From Solimicrobium silvestre (GTDB lineage Bacteria; Pseudomonadota; Gammaproteobacteria; Burkholderiales; Burkholderiaceae_D): a stretch of 64,000 bases of DNA. Each line of letters starts with the position of its first letter. Positions within the stretch are counted from its first letter, which is position 1. Positions 34,886-42,673 of the stretch are shown here, piece by piece. Below the pieces are notes generated by a model that saw only the letters and a list, made by a program, of their open reading frames with translations, made no database searches and was not told the DNA's origin. The DNA is taken from the NCBI RefSeq assembly GCF_002976435.1, contig NZ_PUGF01000010.1:108876-172875 (forward strand), written 5' to 3'. A program made the translations under genes and the position numbers.

Positions 34886-35086
34886 TCATTTCCTATTAAT
34901 TTCGATATTTTCTTTACTGCCGCTATTGGAAATGGCAATCATAATGCCTATACCGAAAGCAATCGCAACGCCAATTAGAGTCCATGCAGTACCAATACTG
35001 GCAAGAATTCCCAGTTTCCAGAATGCAGCCAAAACACCGCCAATTAAGATAACGAAACCCACTAGATATAAGCCTGCCCATTTCAC
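34886..35086 (-). CDS. Small two-helix membrane protein
   Basis: A 66-residue protein with two hydrophobic segments (VGFVILIGGVLAAFW and TLIGVAIAFGIGIMIAI) and a short basic tail. The composition is a convincing membrane protein and codon pattern looks normal. GGAG lies about 6 bases before the start. No function recognised. It is 53 bp downstream of a small lipoprotein gene on the same strand, suggesting an operon. Confidence 0.6.
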   Translation of the reverse strand: MKWAGLYLVGFVILIGGVLAAFWKLGILASIGTAWTLIGVAIAFGIGIMIAISNSGSKENIEINRK

Positions 35087-35139
35087 GATAATCTCCTTAC
35101 GTGATGAATTTCTTGAAAACTGTTGGTTTACAAAATTGA

Positions 35140-35301
35140 CTAGTGGTTCTGATCCCCATGATCACCATCACGATGCTCACCACGATCTCTGTCGTGATGT
35201 TCATCCTCGTGATATCCGCCATATCCTCCCCAGACACAACCGGACAGAATCAACATTGCTACAACCATAACCATTAGTTCGATCAAACGCGTTTGTTTCA
35301 T
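35140..35301 (-). CDS. His/Asp-rich mini-lipoprotein
   Basis: A 53-residue protein: MKQTRLIEL, a hydrophobic stretch, and a lipobox LSGC (C22), then a mature tail of about 31 residues dominated by His, Asp, Glu and Gly (HEDEHHDRDRGEHRDGDHGD). The lipobox and composition support an envelope lipoprotein; the tail could bind divalent metals, which is inference. Upstream on the minus strand, AAAGAGGTC stands before the ATG. It shares direction with the small membrane protein that follows and lies near an NRAMP-like gene. Confidence 0.7.
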   Translation of the reverse strand: MKQTRLIELMVMVVAMLILSGCVWGGYGGYHEDEHHDRDRGEHRDGDHGDQNH

Positions 35302-35742
35302 TTTGTGACCTCTTTAGAAATAACCCTGAATTGGGTTTAGCAACATCATTCTCACGATAAACGATCAGGCATCACCAATCTGTGCGCTAGCAAACACAGG
35401 CGCGTTATTTCTTTAATTACCAATAAAAGCCGTGCTAAGTAGGTATCCGCATTTTTGCTATTAAGAGTCCTGTTAATCGCGAATGTTAATAAGCGTAGAA
35501 AACCTTTGCAGATCCTTGATGGTTTGTTTCAGCGTAGCGATCTGGGTGAGTTGATTGGCATATCCATGCTGGAATTGCGGCAGGATTGGCGCGCAAACGC
35601 CTGAACGCTGGCTTGGTTGACAGTGTTAAGTGAAGAGGCGTTCTAATGATTTGCGTCAATCTGGGTCAACCTAATCACGTTGGATCACGTTTTTGGAGTA
35701 CGTAGATTGACTACGAAACATTAAACTTAACAGGGATCTATC
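35302..35742. other. Intergenic region with a possible gene fragment
   Basis: About 440 bp. On the minus strand, 35473-35625 is open for 51 codons, without a start, and encodes a plausible protein end (LPQFQHGYANQLTQIATLKQ). It could be a decayed C-terminal fragment, for example of an outer-membrane efflux-type protein, but that name is a guess. Otherwise nothing recognised apart from the start region of the next gene. Confidence 0.4.
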
Positions 35743-36105
35743 ATGAACAAATTTATCACCACTTTACTTGCTGCCACCTTAGCTACTGGTGCTGCATTTG
35801 CTCAAACTCCTGCAGCTACACCCGCCGTACCAGCTATGCCCGCTGTTAAAGCGATGGCTGCATCCTCAGCAGCATCTGCGACGAGCGACGTGAAAGCAGC
35901 AGCTGCAGTGCCTGCCGCTACCGCTTCAAAGGCAGCGTCCAAAGTAGAGGGAAAAGTAACTACTAAGGCGACACAGGCAACGTCTACAGCGAAAACAGTT
36001 ACGCAAAGTACAGCGACATCGGCAGTAGAAAAGGGAACGGCTAAAGTTGCTACGGTTAAAAAAGAAGTGAAAGCTGAAGCTGTAAAAGATGCTTCAACAA
36101 AATAA
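35743..36105 (+). CDS. Exported Ala/Lys/Thr-rich low-complexity protein
   Basis: A 120-residue protein with a signal peptide (MNKFITTLLAATLATGAAFA, cleaved before Q21) and a mature chain of mostly Ala, Lys, Thr, Ser and Val with no hydrophobic core. It resembles histone-H1-like or PHA-granule-like tails in composition, but the signal peptide implies the periplasm. No domain is recognised. A terminator follows at 36138. It may be an intrinsically disordered envelope or stress protein. Confidence 0.65.
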   Translation: MNKFITTLLAATLATGAAFAQTPAATPAVPAMPAVKAMAASSAASATSDVKAAAAVPAATASKAASKVEGKVTTKATQATSTAKTVTQSTATSAVEKGTAKVATVKKEVKAEAVKDASTK

Positions 36106-36137
36106 TGTGAATTAGTCTGGGGTATTGGCTAGTAATG

Positions 36138-36167
36138 AAACGGCGCGATGTATTGCGCCGTTTTTTT
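36138..36167 (+). terminator. Terminator after the Ala-rich gene
   Basis: AAACGGCGC (36138-36146) pairs with GCGCCGTTT (36155-36163) around an 8-base loop and runs into seven Ts. A classic intrinsic terminator. Confidence 0.9.
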
Positions 36168-36285
36168 ATTGGTCAAACTTTGTGGTGGGGGGCGGGAACG
36201 TGTCCTGATCGGTCGATAGAGGTTCTACATTGCCGCAGTTCGATAATCAATTTACGGCAAATAAAAATATGGAGTAGGGCAACTA

Positions 36286-36600
36286 TTAACGAAGTACGTC
36301 ATCCTGCAGTTGATGACGAATGTTAGTTAGGTAGATCTGCGATTCGCTTTCAATGGAAAACAGCGCGATGTAGCCCGTTTTTCGGACGAACGGGATGACC
36401 AGCTTACGCTCGGTCGGATCGTTGTCCGCAATCGGATAGATGTAAGGACTGCGGCTAATTTGTTCAATTGCCTCTTCGATGGCGTCACGAGCCTCGATGG
36501 CCGCTAACAGGTCAGACTGCCCGCACTTAAACAAAAAAAGTTCAATAAGCTGTTCGAGCGCCTCTTCGGTCAGATCAACTTTATAGCCATAATCTTTCAA
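36286..36600 (-). CDS. ParE/RelE-superfamily toxin
   Basis: A 104-residue toxin of the type II RelE/ParE superfamily: LTEEALEQLIELFLF near the N-terminus, ARDAIEEAIEQISRSPYIYP, and the final strands VRKTGYIALFSIE and IYLTNIRHQ. The arrangement is nearer ParE (gyrase-targeting) than RelE, but the target cannot be decided. Its ATG overlaps the stop of the antitoxin gene by 4 bp, showing tight translational coupling. Confidence 0.82.
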   Translation of the reverse strand: MKDYGYKVDLTEEALEQLIELFLFKCGQSDLLAAIEARDAIEEAIEQISRSPYIYPIADNDPTERKLVIPFVRKTGYIALFSIESESQIYLTNIRHQLQDDVLR

Positions 36601-36887
36601 TTACTTTCTCTTTTGCGGGCACTACCTGTACCGAATTTGGCGTCAATGATCTTATCCAGTTCGGCAATGGCAGTTTGCGCAGGAATTGTTTTTCCAGTCT
36701 CTCGGGCGTTGGCCAGTGATGCGCGTCCTCGTGCGAGAAATTCGCCGTGCACCTTCCGATAGTGGGCTTCCCGACGTGCAGCGCCTTCAATAAACGATGA
36801 AAGGGTCTCGCCTGCGACTAGAACTGATTCCATTTCTTCTCGAAACTTAGGCTCAACGCGGATTGGTGGCAAGGTGGCGGTTTTCAT
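36597..36887 (-). CDS. Antitoxin of the ParE/RelE-type pair
   Basis: A 96-residue protein from ATG 36887 with GGAG ahead of it. The N-terminus (TATLPPIRVEPKFREEMESVL) looks like a short beta strand plus helix of a ribbon-helix-helix DNA-binding domain, followed by a charged, helical toxin-binding tail (LDKIIDAKF). It precedes and overlaps the toxin gene in the normal antitoxin-first order and should repress its own promoter. Upstream in-frame Met codons are not supported by a ribosome site. Confidence 0.8.
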   Translation of the reverse strand: MKTATLPPIRVEPKFREEMESVLVAGETLSSFIEGAARREAHYRKVHGEFLARGRASLANARETGKTIPAQTAIAELDKIIDAKFGTGSARKRESN

Positions 36888-37204
36888 AATCATCTCCAAT
36901 GAATCGCAAATGCAATACATTCTATGCCAATTGATACGACAGCGCTAGTCGATCACGTAATTCACAGTAGTTACAGTCAGGGGAAAATAAAAATAGGCGT
37001 TTAGCATACGAATTCTAGCTAATCTTACATTTTTTTTGGAAGCGCAAAACCTAACAGCAACTAGTTGATTTAGAAGGGAATTACGGGAGCGATCCAGCTG
37101 GAATCTGCATGAATGCTAAGGAGTCTATTGGTTAAGGCCATGATGATCTCAATGGGGGGGCAACATTTAATGCCGGATATAAATGAACTGGGAAAGCCTG
37201 CGGC
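36888..37204. other. Intergenic region between toxin-antitoxin promoter and tmRNA terminator
   Basis: About 320 bp. It should hold the toxin-antitoxin promoter at its left edge. I see no open frame or repeat with support in the rest, which lies immediately downstream of the tmRNA gene on the tmRNA's strand. Confidence 0.5.
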
Positions 37205-37245
37205 GAACAAAAAACCCGCATTCTCATAGTGAGGAAGGCGGGTTT
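37205..37245 (-). terminator. Terminator of the tmRNA gene
   Basis: On the minus strand AAACCCGC (37238-37245) pairs with GCGGGTTT (37212-37219), with extra pairing inside, followed by a T-run (rest of 37205-37212). It lies 34 bp past the CCA end of ssrA. Confidence 0.88.
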
Positions 37246-37278
37246 ATGTACTTACTTGAACTACTTAAAACATGTTAA

Positions 37279-37639
37279 TGGTGGAGACGGCGGGAATCGA
37301 ACCCGCGTCCGCAAATACTCTACAGACAGTTCTACATACTTAGTGCTGCCATTTGATTTAATCTTTACGACGCGGACGCACACGCTGCGGAAAGACGAGT
37401 CACCTATTATTTAGTCTTAAGCCAAGTAACCCGACTCTAGACGATTCCCTATGAATGACTCTACTGCTGTTGCCAGCCCACCCTAGGGAAGAAGTGGTGT
37501 AGAGTTAGCAAGCAATTAAGCTGCTAATGCGTACGAGTTATCGTTTGCAGTTATAAATTTCAGATTGTATTTACGAGGTAGTCTGGCCTCGGTATGCCCT
37601 GCGCTGCTTTGTAACCCACGTCGAAGCCAGGTCGTCCCC
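37279..37639 (-). ncRNA. ssrA: Transfer-messenger RNA (tmRNA)
   Basis: A 361-nt one-piece tmRNA that rescues stalled ribosomes with SmpB. The 5' end GGGGACGACCTGGCTTCGACG pairs through a seven-base acceptor stem with the 3' end, whose T-arm GGTTCGATTCC and encoded CCA lie at 37279-37310. The tag frame at 37516-37548 reads GCA AAC GAT AAC TCG TAC GCA TTA GCA GCT TAA, giving ANDNSYALAA, ending in the usual protease-recognition ALAA. The terminator is just downstream. A partial decayed copy lies 5.3 kb away. Confidence 0.97.
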
Positions 37640-37652
37640 AAAACAGTTTTAC

Positions 37653-37658
37653 ATTGTA
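37653..37658 (-). promoter_or_regulatory. Likely -10 box of ssrA
   Basis: TACAAT on the minus strand, ending 13 bases before the mature 5' end. Transcription would start in this leader, with RNase P trimming the 5' end. A good -35 at the right distance was not obvious. Confidence 0.5.
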
Positions 37659-37808
37659 CCGCATTTTAGGGGTGGGTAGAGCAGTCGATAGTGTTGCGAT
37701 AAATAATTGTTGCGTCTGGTGAAACTTTTCATTTAAGTATAAAGTCTTATGTTGGATTAGAAATTCACTGTTTCTAAGCTAATTGTCACTACAAAAAGGA
37801 AAATCGGG

Positions 37809-39686
37809 ATGACAAAGAATATCTCACTTGCCACCACGCTGGCAGCTACCTTCACTCTGGTTTCAGCATTGCTGCCTAGCCTGAGTTCGGCAGCAGAAAC
37901 TGAAAACGACCGTTGGAATTTAGCTGATTTATACGCGACCCAAGACGCTTGGGAGTTTGATAGCCAGCAACTTGAAAAACAGCTTAAGGAATTTTCTGCA
38001 TGCCAGGGGAAATTGGGCGAATCTGTTAAGCGGTTTAAAAGTTGTTTGGATTTAAACGCCGATATGGTTAAGCGTTTTGTGCGTTTAAGTAGTTATGCAT
38101 CGCAAAGCAGGGATCAAGATACCGGCGCTACATTAGGTCAGGATTTGAGCCAACGAGCTGATATTCTGGCGGTCAAGCTGGATGAAGCAACTTCATTTAT
38201 TCGCCCTGAAATTTTAAAGTTGGGTGCAAATAAAGTGACGCACTTTATTAATCAAGATAAAACCTTGCAACAATACCGCCATTTTATGGATGGTATTTTA
38301 CGCACTGCGCCGCACACCTTGGATGCAAGCGGTGAGTCGTTGGTGGCTAATTTTGGTTCGGCAACCAATGCCGGGCAATCGGTCTACACCACGTTGTCTA
38401 ATGCTGATATGCCATGGCCTACCGTTAAATTATCAGACGGCACGGAAGTTAAGTTAGATCAGGCGGCGTATACCAAATATCGGGCTGCCGATAACCGGGC
38501 TGATCGCAAAATTGTGTTCGATGCATTCTGGGGTAAATGGAAAGAGTTCGAACGTACTTATGGCGTGACCTTTTATGAGCAGTTGAAAAAAGAAAGCGTC
38601 TACACCAAAGTGCGTCATTATCCCGATTCGCTGACCCGCGCTTTGGATGGTAATAATTTGCCGCCAGCGGTCTATAACATGCTGATTGAGCAAACTCATG
38701 CTAATTTGCCGACACTGCATCGCTACTTCAAATTACGCGCAAAAATGTTGGGTGTGACTGACCTGCATTATTACGATATCTACCCGCCGATTGTATCCAG
38801 CAATTTGAAATATCCGGTTGAGCAAGGTAAGGAATTAATGTTAGCCGCGGTGCAGCCGTTGGGTAGTGATTATGTCGCAGCGATGCAGAATGGTTTGCAG
38901 CACCGCTGGATGGATGTGTATCCACGTCCGCATAAATTATCTGGCGCGTATATGAATGGCGCGGTCTATGATGTGCATCCATATTTGCTGCTGAATTATA
39001 ACGATGATTATGAGTCGATTTCGACCTTGGCGCATGAATGGGGTCATGCGATGCATTCATATTTAGCGAATAAAGCGCAGCCGTACATTAATGCTGATTA
39101 CCCGACTTTTACGGCGGAAATTGCTTCCACGACCAACGAAGTGTTTATGTTGGATCACATGCTTAAAATCGCTAAAAATGACGATGAAAAGTTATTGTAT
39201 TTAGGCTCGGCATTAGAAAATTTACGCGGCACGTTTTTCCGTCAGGCGATGTTTGCTGATTTTGAGCGCACCGTTCACGCTAAAGTCGATAAAGGCGAAT
39301 CGTTGACTGGCGAAGATATCACTAAAATTTACACGGATATTTTAAAGCGCTACCACGGTGATGCAGAAGGTGTAATGAAAATTGATGATTTATACGGGAT
39401 CGAATGGGCCTATATTCCGCACTTTTATAATCAATTTTATGTATTCCAATACGCAACGTCGATCGCCGCCGGTTCTATGTTTGCCGGACAGATTTTGAGT
39501 CATCCAAATGATAAAGCAGTGCGTGAAAATTATTTGAATGTATTACGTTCAGGCGGTTCGGCTGATCCGTACGATGTGGTGAAAGCGGCGGGAGTTGATT
39601 TGGCTTCACCAGCACCGTATCAGGCAATTTTTGCTCGCATGAATAGCATTATGGATCAGATTGAAGCGATTCAAAAAAAGCGATAA
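37809..39686 (+). CDS. pepF: M3-family oligoendopeptidase F with signal peptide
   Basis: A 625-residue zinc metallopeptidase of the M3B (oligoendopeptidase F) family. The catalytic HEWGH begins at about residue 409, and a downstream Glu-bearing region (FPTFTAEIASTTNE-like) fits the third ligand. Unusually for many PepF proteins it has an N-terminal signal peptide (about 1-29, ending SSAAE), so it should work in the periplasm on short peptides. ATG 37809; a terminator follows. It lies divergent from ssrA. Confidence 0.93.
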   Translation: MTKNISLATTLAATFTLVSALLPSLSSAAETENDRWNLADLYATQDAWEFDSQQLEKQLKEFSACQGKLGESVKRFKSCLDLNADMVKRFVRLSSYASQSRDQDTGATLGQDLSQRADILAVKLDEATSFIRPEILKLGANKVTHFINQDKTLQQYRHFMDGILRTAPHTLDASGESLVANFGSATNAGQSVYTTLSNADMPWPTVKLSDGTEVKLDQAAYTKYRAADNRADRKIVFDAFWGKWKEFERTYGVTFYEQLKKESVYTKVRHYPDSLTRALDGNNLPPAVYNMLIEQTHANLPTLHRYFKLRAKMLGVTDLHYYDIYPPIVSSNLKYPVEQGKELMLAAVQPLGSDYVAAMQNGLQHRWMDVYPRPHKLSGAYMNGAVYDVHPYLLLNYNDDYESISTLAHEWGHAMHSYLANKAQPYINADYPTFTAEIASTTNEVFMLDHMLKIAKNDDEKLLYLGSALENLRGTFFRQAMFADFERTVHAKVDKGESLTGEDITKIYTDILKRYHGDAEGVMKIDDLYGIEWAYIPHFYNQFYVFQYATSIAAGSMFAGQILSHPNDKAVRENYLNVLRSGGSADPYDVVKAAGVDLASPAPYQAIFARMNSIMDQIEAIQKKR

Positions 39687-39710
39687 GTTGTGTTGTAGTT
39701 GATGAATGAA

Positions 39711-39742
39711 AAAAAAAGTCCAAGTTAACTTGGACTTTTTTT
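39711..39742. terminator. Perfect-palindrome terminator between pepF and gph
   Basis: A 32-bp perfect palindrome with AAGTCCAAGTT and AACTTGGACTT at its centre and runs of A and T at the ends. It can end transcripts from either side, here pepF (+) and possibly gph (-). Confidence 0.9.
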
Positions 39743-39836
39743 TGAGTCTTTTTTGATTGATTTGGTGTGCATTTGAGCGATTTTTATATGCATCACCCTT
39801 ATTTTTTAAAATTTAAGATATCACGTATAAATAGTA

Positions 39837-40496
39837 TTAAATAATAAATTTCAACAACTCGCTCGGTTCATATAGTAGTAAATCTGCCTGCCATTGCTCC
39901 GGCTCAGTTTGTCCGCAATAGCCCCACGCCGCTGCAATACTGCGCATACCTGCCGCCTGCGCTGCTTGAATGTCGCGTAAATCATCACCTAAATAACAGC
40001 AATCTTGCGGTGCAAGCTGTAATTGTCTGGCTGCTTCCAGTAGCGGTTCCGGGTGTGGTTTGGAGTGTGCGGTGGTGTCACCGGAAATCACGCAACTGGC
40101 GTGTTGCAAACCTAATAGTGGCACCAGTGGTTGAGTAAAGCGCGCTGCTTTATTGGTGACGATGCCCCAGGGAATGCCATGTGCAATAATGGTTTGTAGT
40201 AGTTCGGCAATACCGTCAAATAAGCTGCTGTGCTGGCAAATGGCGGCTTCGTAATTGTTTAAAAATTCGATCCGCATTGCATCAAACTCAGCATCGTGTG
40301 GCGTAACGCCAAAGCCAGCACCCAATAAGCCGCGAGCACCTGCTGAAGCGTGCGGGCGTAATTGCGCATAGGGAGCTGGTTCTAACTTGCGTTGGGTGCG
40401 CATTAAATTAACCGCGGCAGCCAAGTCAGGGGCGGTGTCGGCCAAGGTGCCATCGAGGTCAAACAGCACTGCACGTATCGTACCTAAAGACTTCAT
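39837..40496 (-). CDS. gph: Phosphoglycolate phosphatase (HAD superfamily)
   Basis: A 219-residue HAD phosphatase from ATG 40496, predicted to hydrolyse 2-phosphoglycolate formed in DNA repair. Motif I is [10 protein letters not shown], motif II appears as GIVTNKA, and motif III/IV region as [11 protein letters not shown]...[12 protein letters not shown]. Its ATG overlaps the ubiG stop (ATGA), a common betaproteobacterial ubiG-gph arrangement, which supports the name over other HAD enzymes. An upstream in-frame start is not favoured. Confidence 0.9.
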   Translation of the reverse strand: MKSLGTIRAVLFDLDGTLADTAPDLAAAVNLMRTQRKLEPAPYAQLRPHASAGARGLLGAGFGVTPHDAEFDAMRIEFLNNYEAAICQHSSLFDGIAELLQTIIAHGIPWGIVTNKAARFTQPLVPLLGLQHASCVISGDTTAHSKPHPEPLLEAARQLQLAPQDCCYLGDDLRDIQAAQAAGMRSIAAAWGYCGQTEPEQWQADLLLYEPSELLKFII

Positions 40497-41188
40497 TCTG
40501 GACGACGGCAAGCCGCTAGATAATTGACGCTGGTGTCAGAGTTTAATGAATAAATTTTGCTGAGCGGGTTGTAACTCATGCCACGTAATGACAGTAGCTC
40601 TAAACCTGCTTGGCGTATTGCCTGCGCCAATTCGGCTGGCGTAATGAATTTAGCGTAATCGTGCGTGCCTTTGGGTAGCAATTTGAGCAAATATTCTGCT
40701 CCTAATACTGCATACAAATAGGACTTAGGGTTGCGATTTAATGTTGAGAAAAATACCAGTCCGCCTGGTTTGACGAGTTGCGCGCATGCCGCAATAATCG
40801 AGCTTGGATCGGGCACGTGTTCCAGCATTTCCATACAAGTCACTACATCGTAGGCGCCGGCTTCTTGGGCGGCCATTTGTTCTGCAGCAATATGTTTATA
40901 GCGGATAGTCAGGCCGGATTCCAGGCTATGCAAATCGGCGACGTTGAGTGCTTTTTCAGATAGGTCAATGCCGGTGACTGATGCGCCTTTTTTTGCCATG
41001 GATTCAGCTAAAATACCGCCGCCACAACCAACGTCAATGACTTTTTTGCCGTTTAATGAGGCGCGTGCGTGTATCCATTCAAGGCGTAACGGATTGATTT
41101 CGTGTAGAGGGCGGAATTCGGAACTAGTGTCCCACCAGTGATGAGCCACATCACTAAATTTTTGGATTTCTAAAGGGTCTGCATTCAT
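40493..41188 (-). CDS. ubiG: Ubiquinone biosynthesis O-methyltransferase UbiG
   Basis: UbiG (231 residues) carries out the two O-methylation steps in ubiquinone synthesis. The N-terminal HHWWD and [15 protein letters not shown] and SAM motif [16 protein letters not shown] are diagnostic; [10 protein letters not shown] and [13 protein letters not shown] follow. Length is normal. It overlaps gph by 4 bp and lies downstream of ompA on the same strand, with a terminator at 41276-41295 separating the two. Confidence 0.96.
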   Translation of the reverse strand: MNADPLEIQKFSDVAHHWWDTSSEFRPLHEINPLRLEWIHARASLNGKKVIDVGCGGGILAESMAKKGASVTGIDLSEKALNVADLHSLESGLTIRYKHIAAEQMAAQEAGAYDVVTCMEMLEHVPDPSSIIAACAQLVKPGGLVFFSTLNRNPKSYLYAVLGAEYLLKLLPKGTHDYAKFITPAELAQAIRQAGLELLSLRGMSYNPLSKIYSLNSDTSVNYLAACRRPE

Positions 41189-41271
41189 CCGCGTATCTTA
41201 ATTAAGAATGGCCGCACTTGCAACATGCACTTGCAATTATTGAGTTTGCAAGGACGTTTGTAATAGGCAAT

Positions 41272-41298
41272 AAAAAACCCCGCCGTAGCGGGGTTCTT
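41272..41298 (-). terminator. Terminator of ompA
   Basis: AACCCCGC and GCGGGGTT (41276-41283 with 41288-41295) form a tight stem with a CGTA loop, followed on the minus strand by a T-run. It ends the ompA transcript ahead of ubiG. Confidence 0.92.
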
Positions 41299-41314
41299 CA
41301 TTGCGAGCAATCAA

Positions 41315-41992
41315 TTACTTGTTGATAGTACGTGTACCAACAACTTCGATTTCAACGCGACGGTTTTTAGCGCGGCCATCTGCTGTTTTGTTATCAGCAA
41401 CTGGTTGAGTAGCGCCTTTGCCGGAAGTGTAGATACGGTCAGCAGCAACACCGCTAGAAACTAAATAAGCCTTAACTGCTTCAGCACGACGTACTGACAG
41501 TTTTTGATTGTATTCAGCTTTACCAACTGAGTCAGTGTGACCAGTAGTAACGATGGCTTCCAAGTTTACATTTTTCAGGTTAGCAGCCAATTCAGTCAAC
41601 TTAGCTTTACCTTCTGGTTTCAATACAGACTTGTCAAAGTCAAATAACGCATCAGCTGCGAAAGTAACTTTTTCTGTAGTAGGTACTGGTGCTGGAGGAG
41701 CAACAACAACTGGTGCAGGAGCCGCAACTGGTGCTGGTGGAGCAACAACAACTGGTGCTGGTTTTGGTGCTTCAACGCCATCGCAACCTACAACAATCGC
41801 GTCAGCTGGAGTCCAGTAGCCAGTGTGAATGCACAGACCGAACGCGTCGCGAACGATATTGCCTTGTGCGTCTTGCACGTAAGCACTGTATGGAGTTGGA
41901 GCTTTAGTGTCGGTAACGGTAGTTTGTGCTGAAGCAGAAATTGCCATTACAGCAGCAGAAGCCGCGAAAACTAGTTTTGCTAATGTGTTCAT
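41315..41992 (-). CDS. ompA: OmpA family outer membrane protein (signal peptide, Pro-rich hinge, OmpA domain)
   Basis: A 225-residue exported protein: signal peptide (cleaved after SASA, residue 22), a short N-terminal region with a disulphide-capable pair (LCIHTGYW...VGCDGVE), a Pro/Ala/Val-rich hinge, and a C-terminal OmpA peptidoglycan-binding domain (FDFDKSVLKP, TTGHTDSVGKAEYNQKLSVRRA, AKNRRVEIEV). No full eight-stranded barrel is present, so it resembles the short OmpA-like proteins of Burkholderiales. GAGAGGAG precedes the ATG. Confidence 0.92.
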   Translation of the reverse strand: MNTLAKLVFAASAAVMAISASAQTTVTDTKAPTPYSAYVQDAQGNIVRDAFGLCIHTGYWTPADAIVVGCDGVEAPKPAPVVVAPPAPVAAPAPVVVAPPAPVPTTEKVTFAADALFDFDKSVLKPEGKAKLTELAANLKNVNLEAIVTTGHTDSVGKAEYNQKLSVRRAEAVKAYLVSSGVAADRIYTSGKGATQPVADNKTADGRAKNRRVEIEVVGTRTINK

Positions 41993-42673
41993 GTTTCTCC
42001 TCTCGGGTGAGATTTTTTCGCAGAAAATCTGCGTAGTTCAATTGATGCAAAGGTTGAATAATACCATCGCCTTGGGACATTACAGATACGTAGTTTCCTC
42101 CGTAATGCGCTTGGTTGCAATTCTGCCATAAGCAGAGAGTTATTACTAAACATGTTAATTTGAATACGTGATATTTCCCTTATGCGTTGTGCGGTTGCAA
42201 CAAAAAGTAAGTGTTACTACTTAAGAAATTTTTACCCTCGGCAAGATTGCTAATGTTCATTGATTCGCATTGAGCGAAATGTCACAAAAATGTCACAATT
42301 GGCGCGCTTGTTACGCTCGTTTGTTGCAAGCGCACATTTCATGTTTGTGACATTTTAATCGTTAAGTAGTTGACTATTTCGATCCTATCGTAGTTACTTT
42401 TTAGAACTTTAATTTGTAATTAAATGCAGATTTGTTGCTTGAAATGCAGGTAAAACCGCCGATGTTAGAGCTTCAACATGGTAGAATTGGCGGTTTGGCG
42501 CATTGGGTCGGCTGGTCATACCGGTTTGCTTCATGCGTTAATTTGTTGATGAGGTGCTTGTTTGCTTTTCATTCTTAATTTGATTGCTTAATAGTATTTG
42601 TTGGTGCAATTCAATATTCGGCATGTGAAGACCAAGAACTTTACCCTTAATGTCAAGTTAACAGACTGCCTGC
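41993..42673. other. Divergent intergenic region between ompA and gyrA
   Basis: About 680 bp holding the ompA and gyrA start regions. It includes a stem-loop in the ompA leader (42019-42033). No open frame on either strand looks like a gene, and no RNA family was recognised. The length allows both promoters and possible supercoiling control for gyrA, though no elements could be pinned down. Confidence 0.55.
42019..42033 (-). promoter_or_regulatory. Stem-loop in the ompA 5' leader
   Basis: CGCAGA and TCTGCG flank an AAA/TTT loop, about 17 bases upstream of the ompA ribosome site. A short hairpin at this place could protect the mRNA, as known for E. coli ompA; here that is inference. Confidence 0.5.

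Noticed and set aside
37229..37414. A 61-codon + strand frame over the tmRNA
   Set aside because: It is the antisense of tmRNA structural sequence (NGGDGGNRTRVR-type translation is a classic artefact of RNA 3' ends).
41553..41907. Two + strand frames opposite ompA
   Set aside because: They run antisense to the ompA hinge and domain, and their low-complexity sequence reflects the Pro/Ala/Val codons of ompA.
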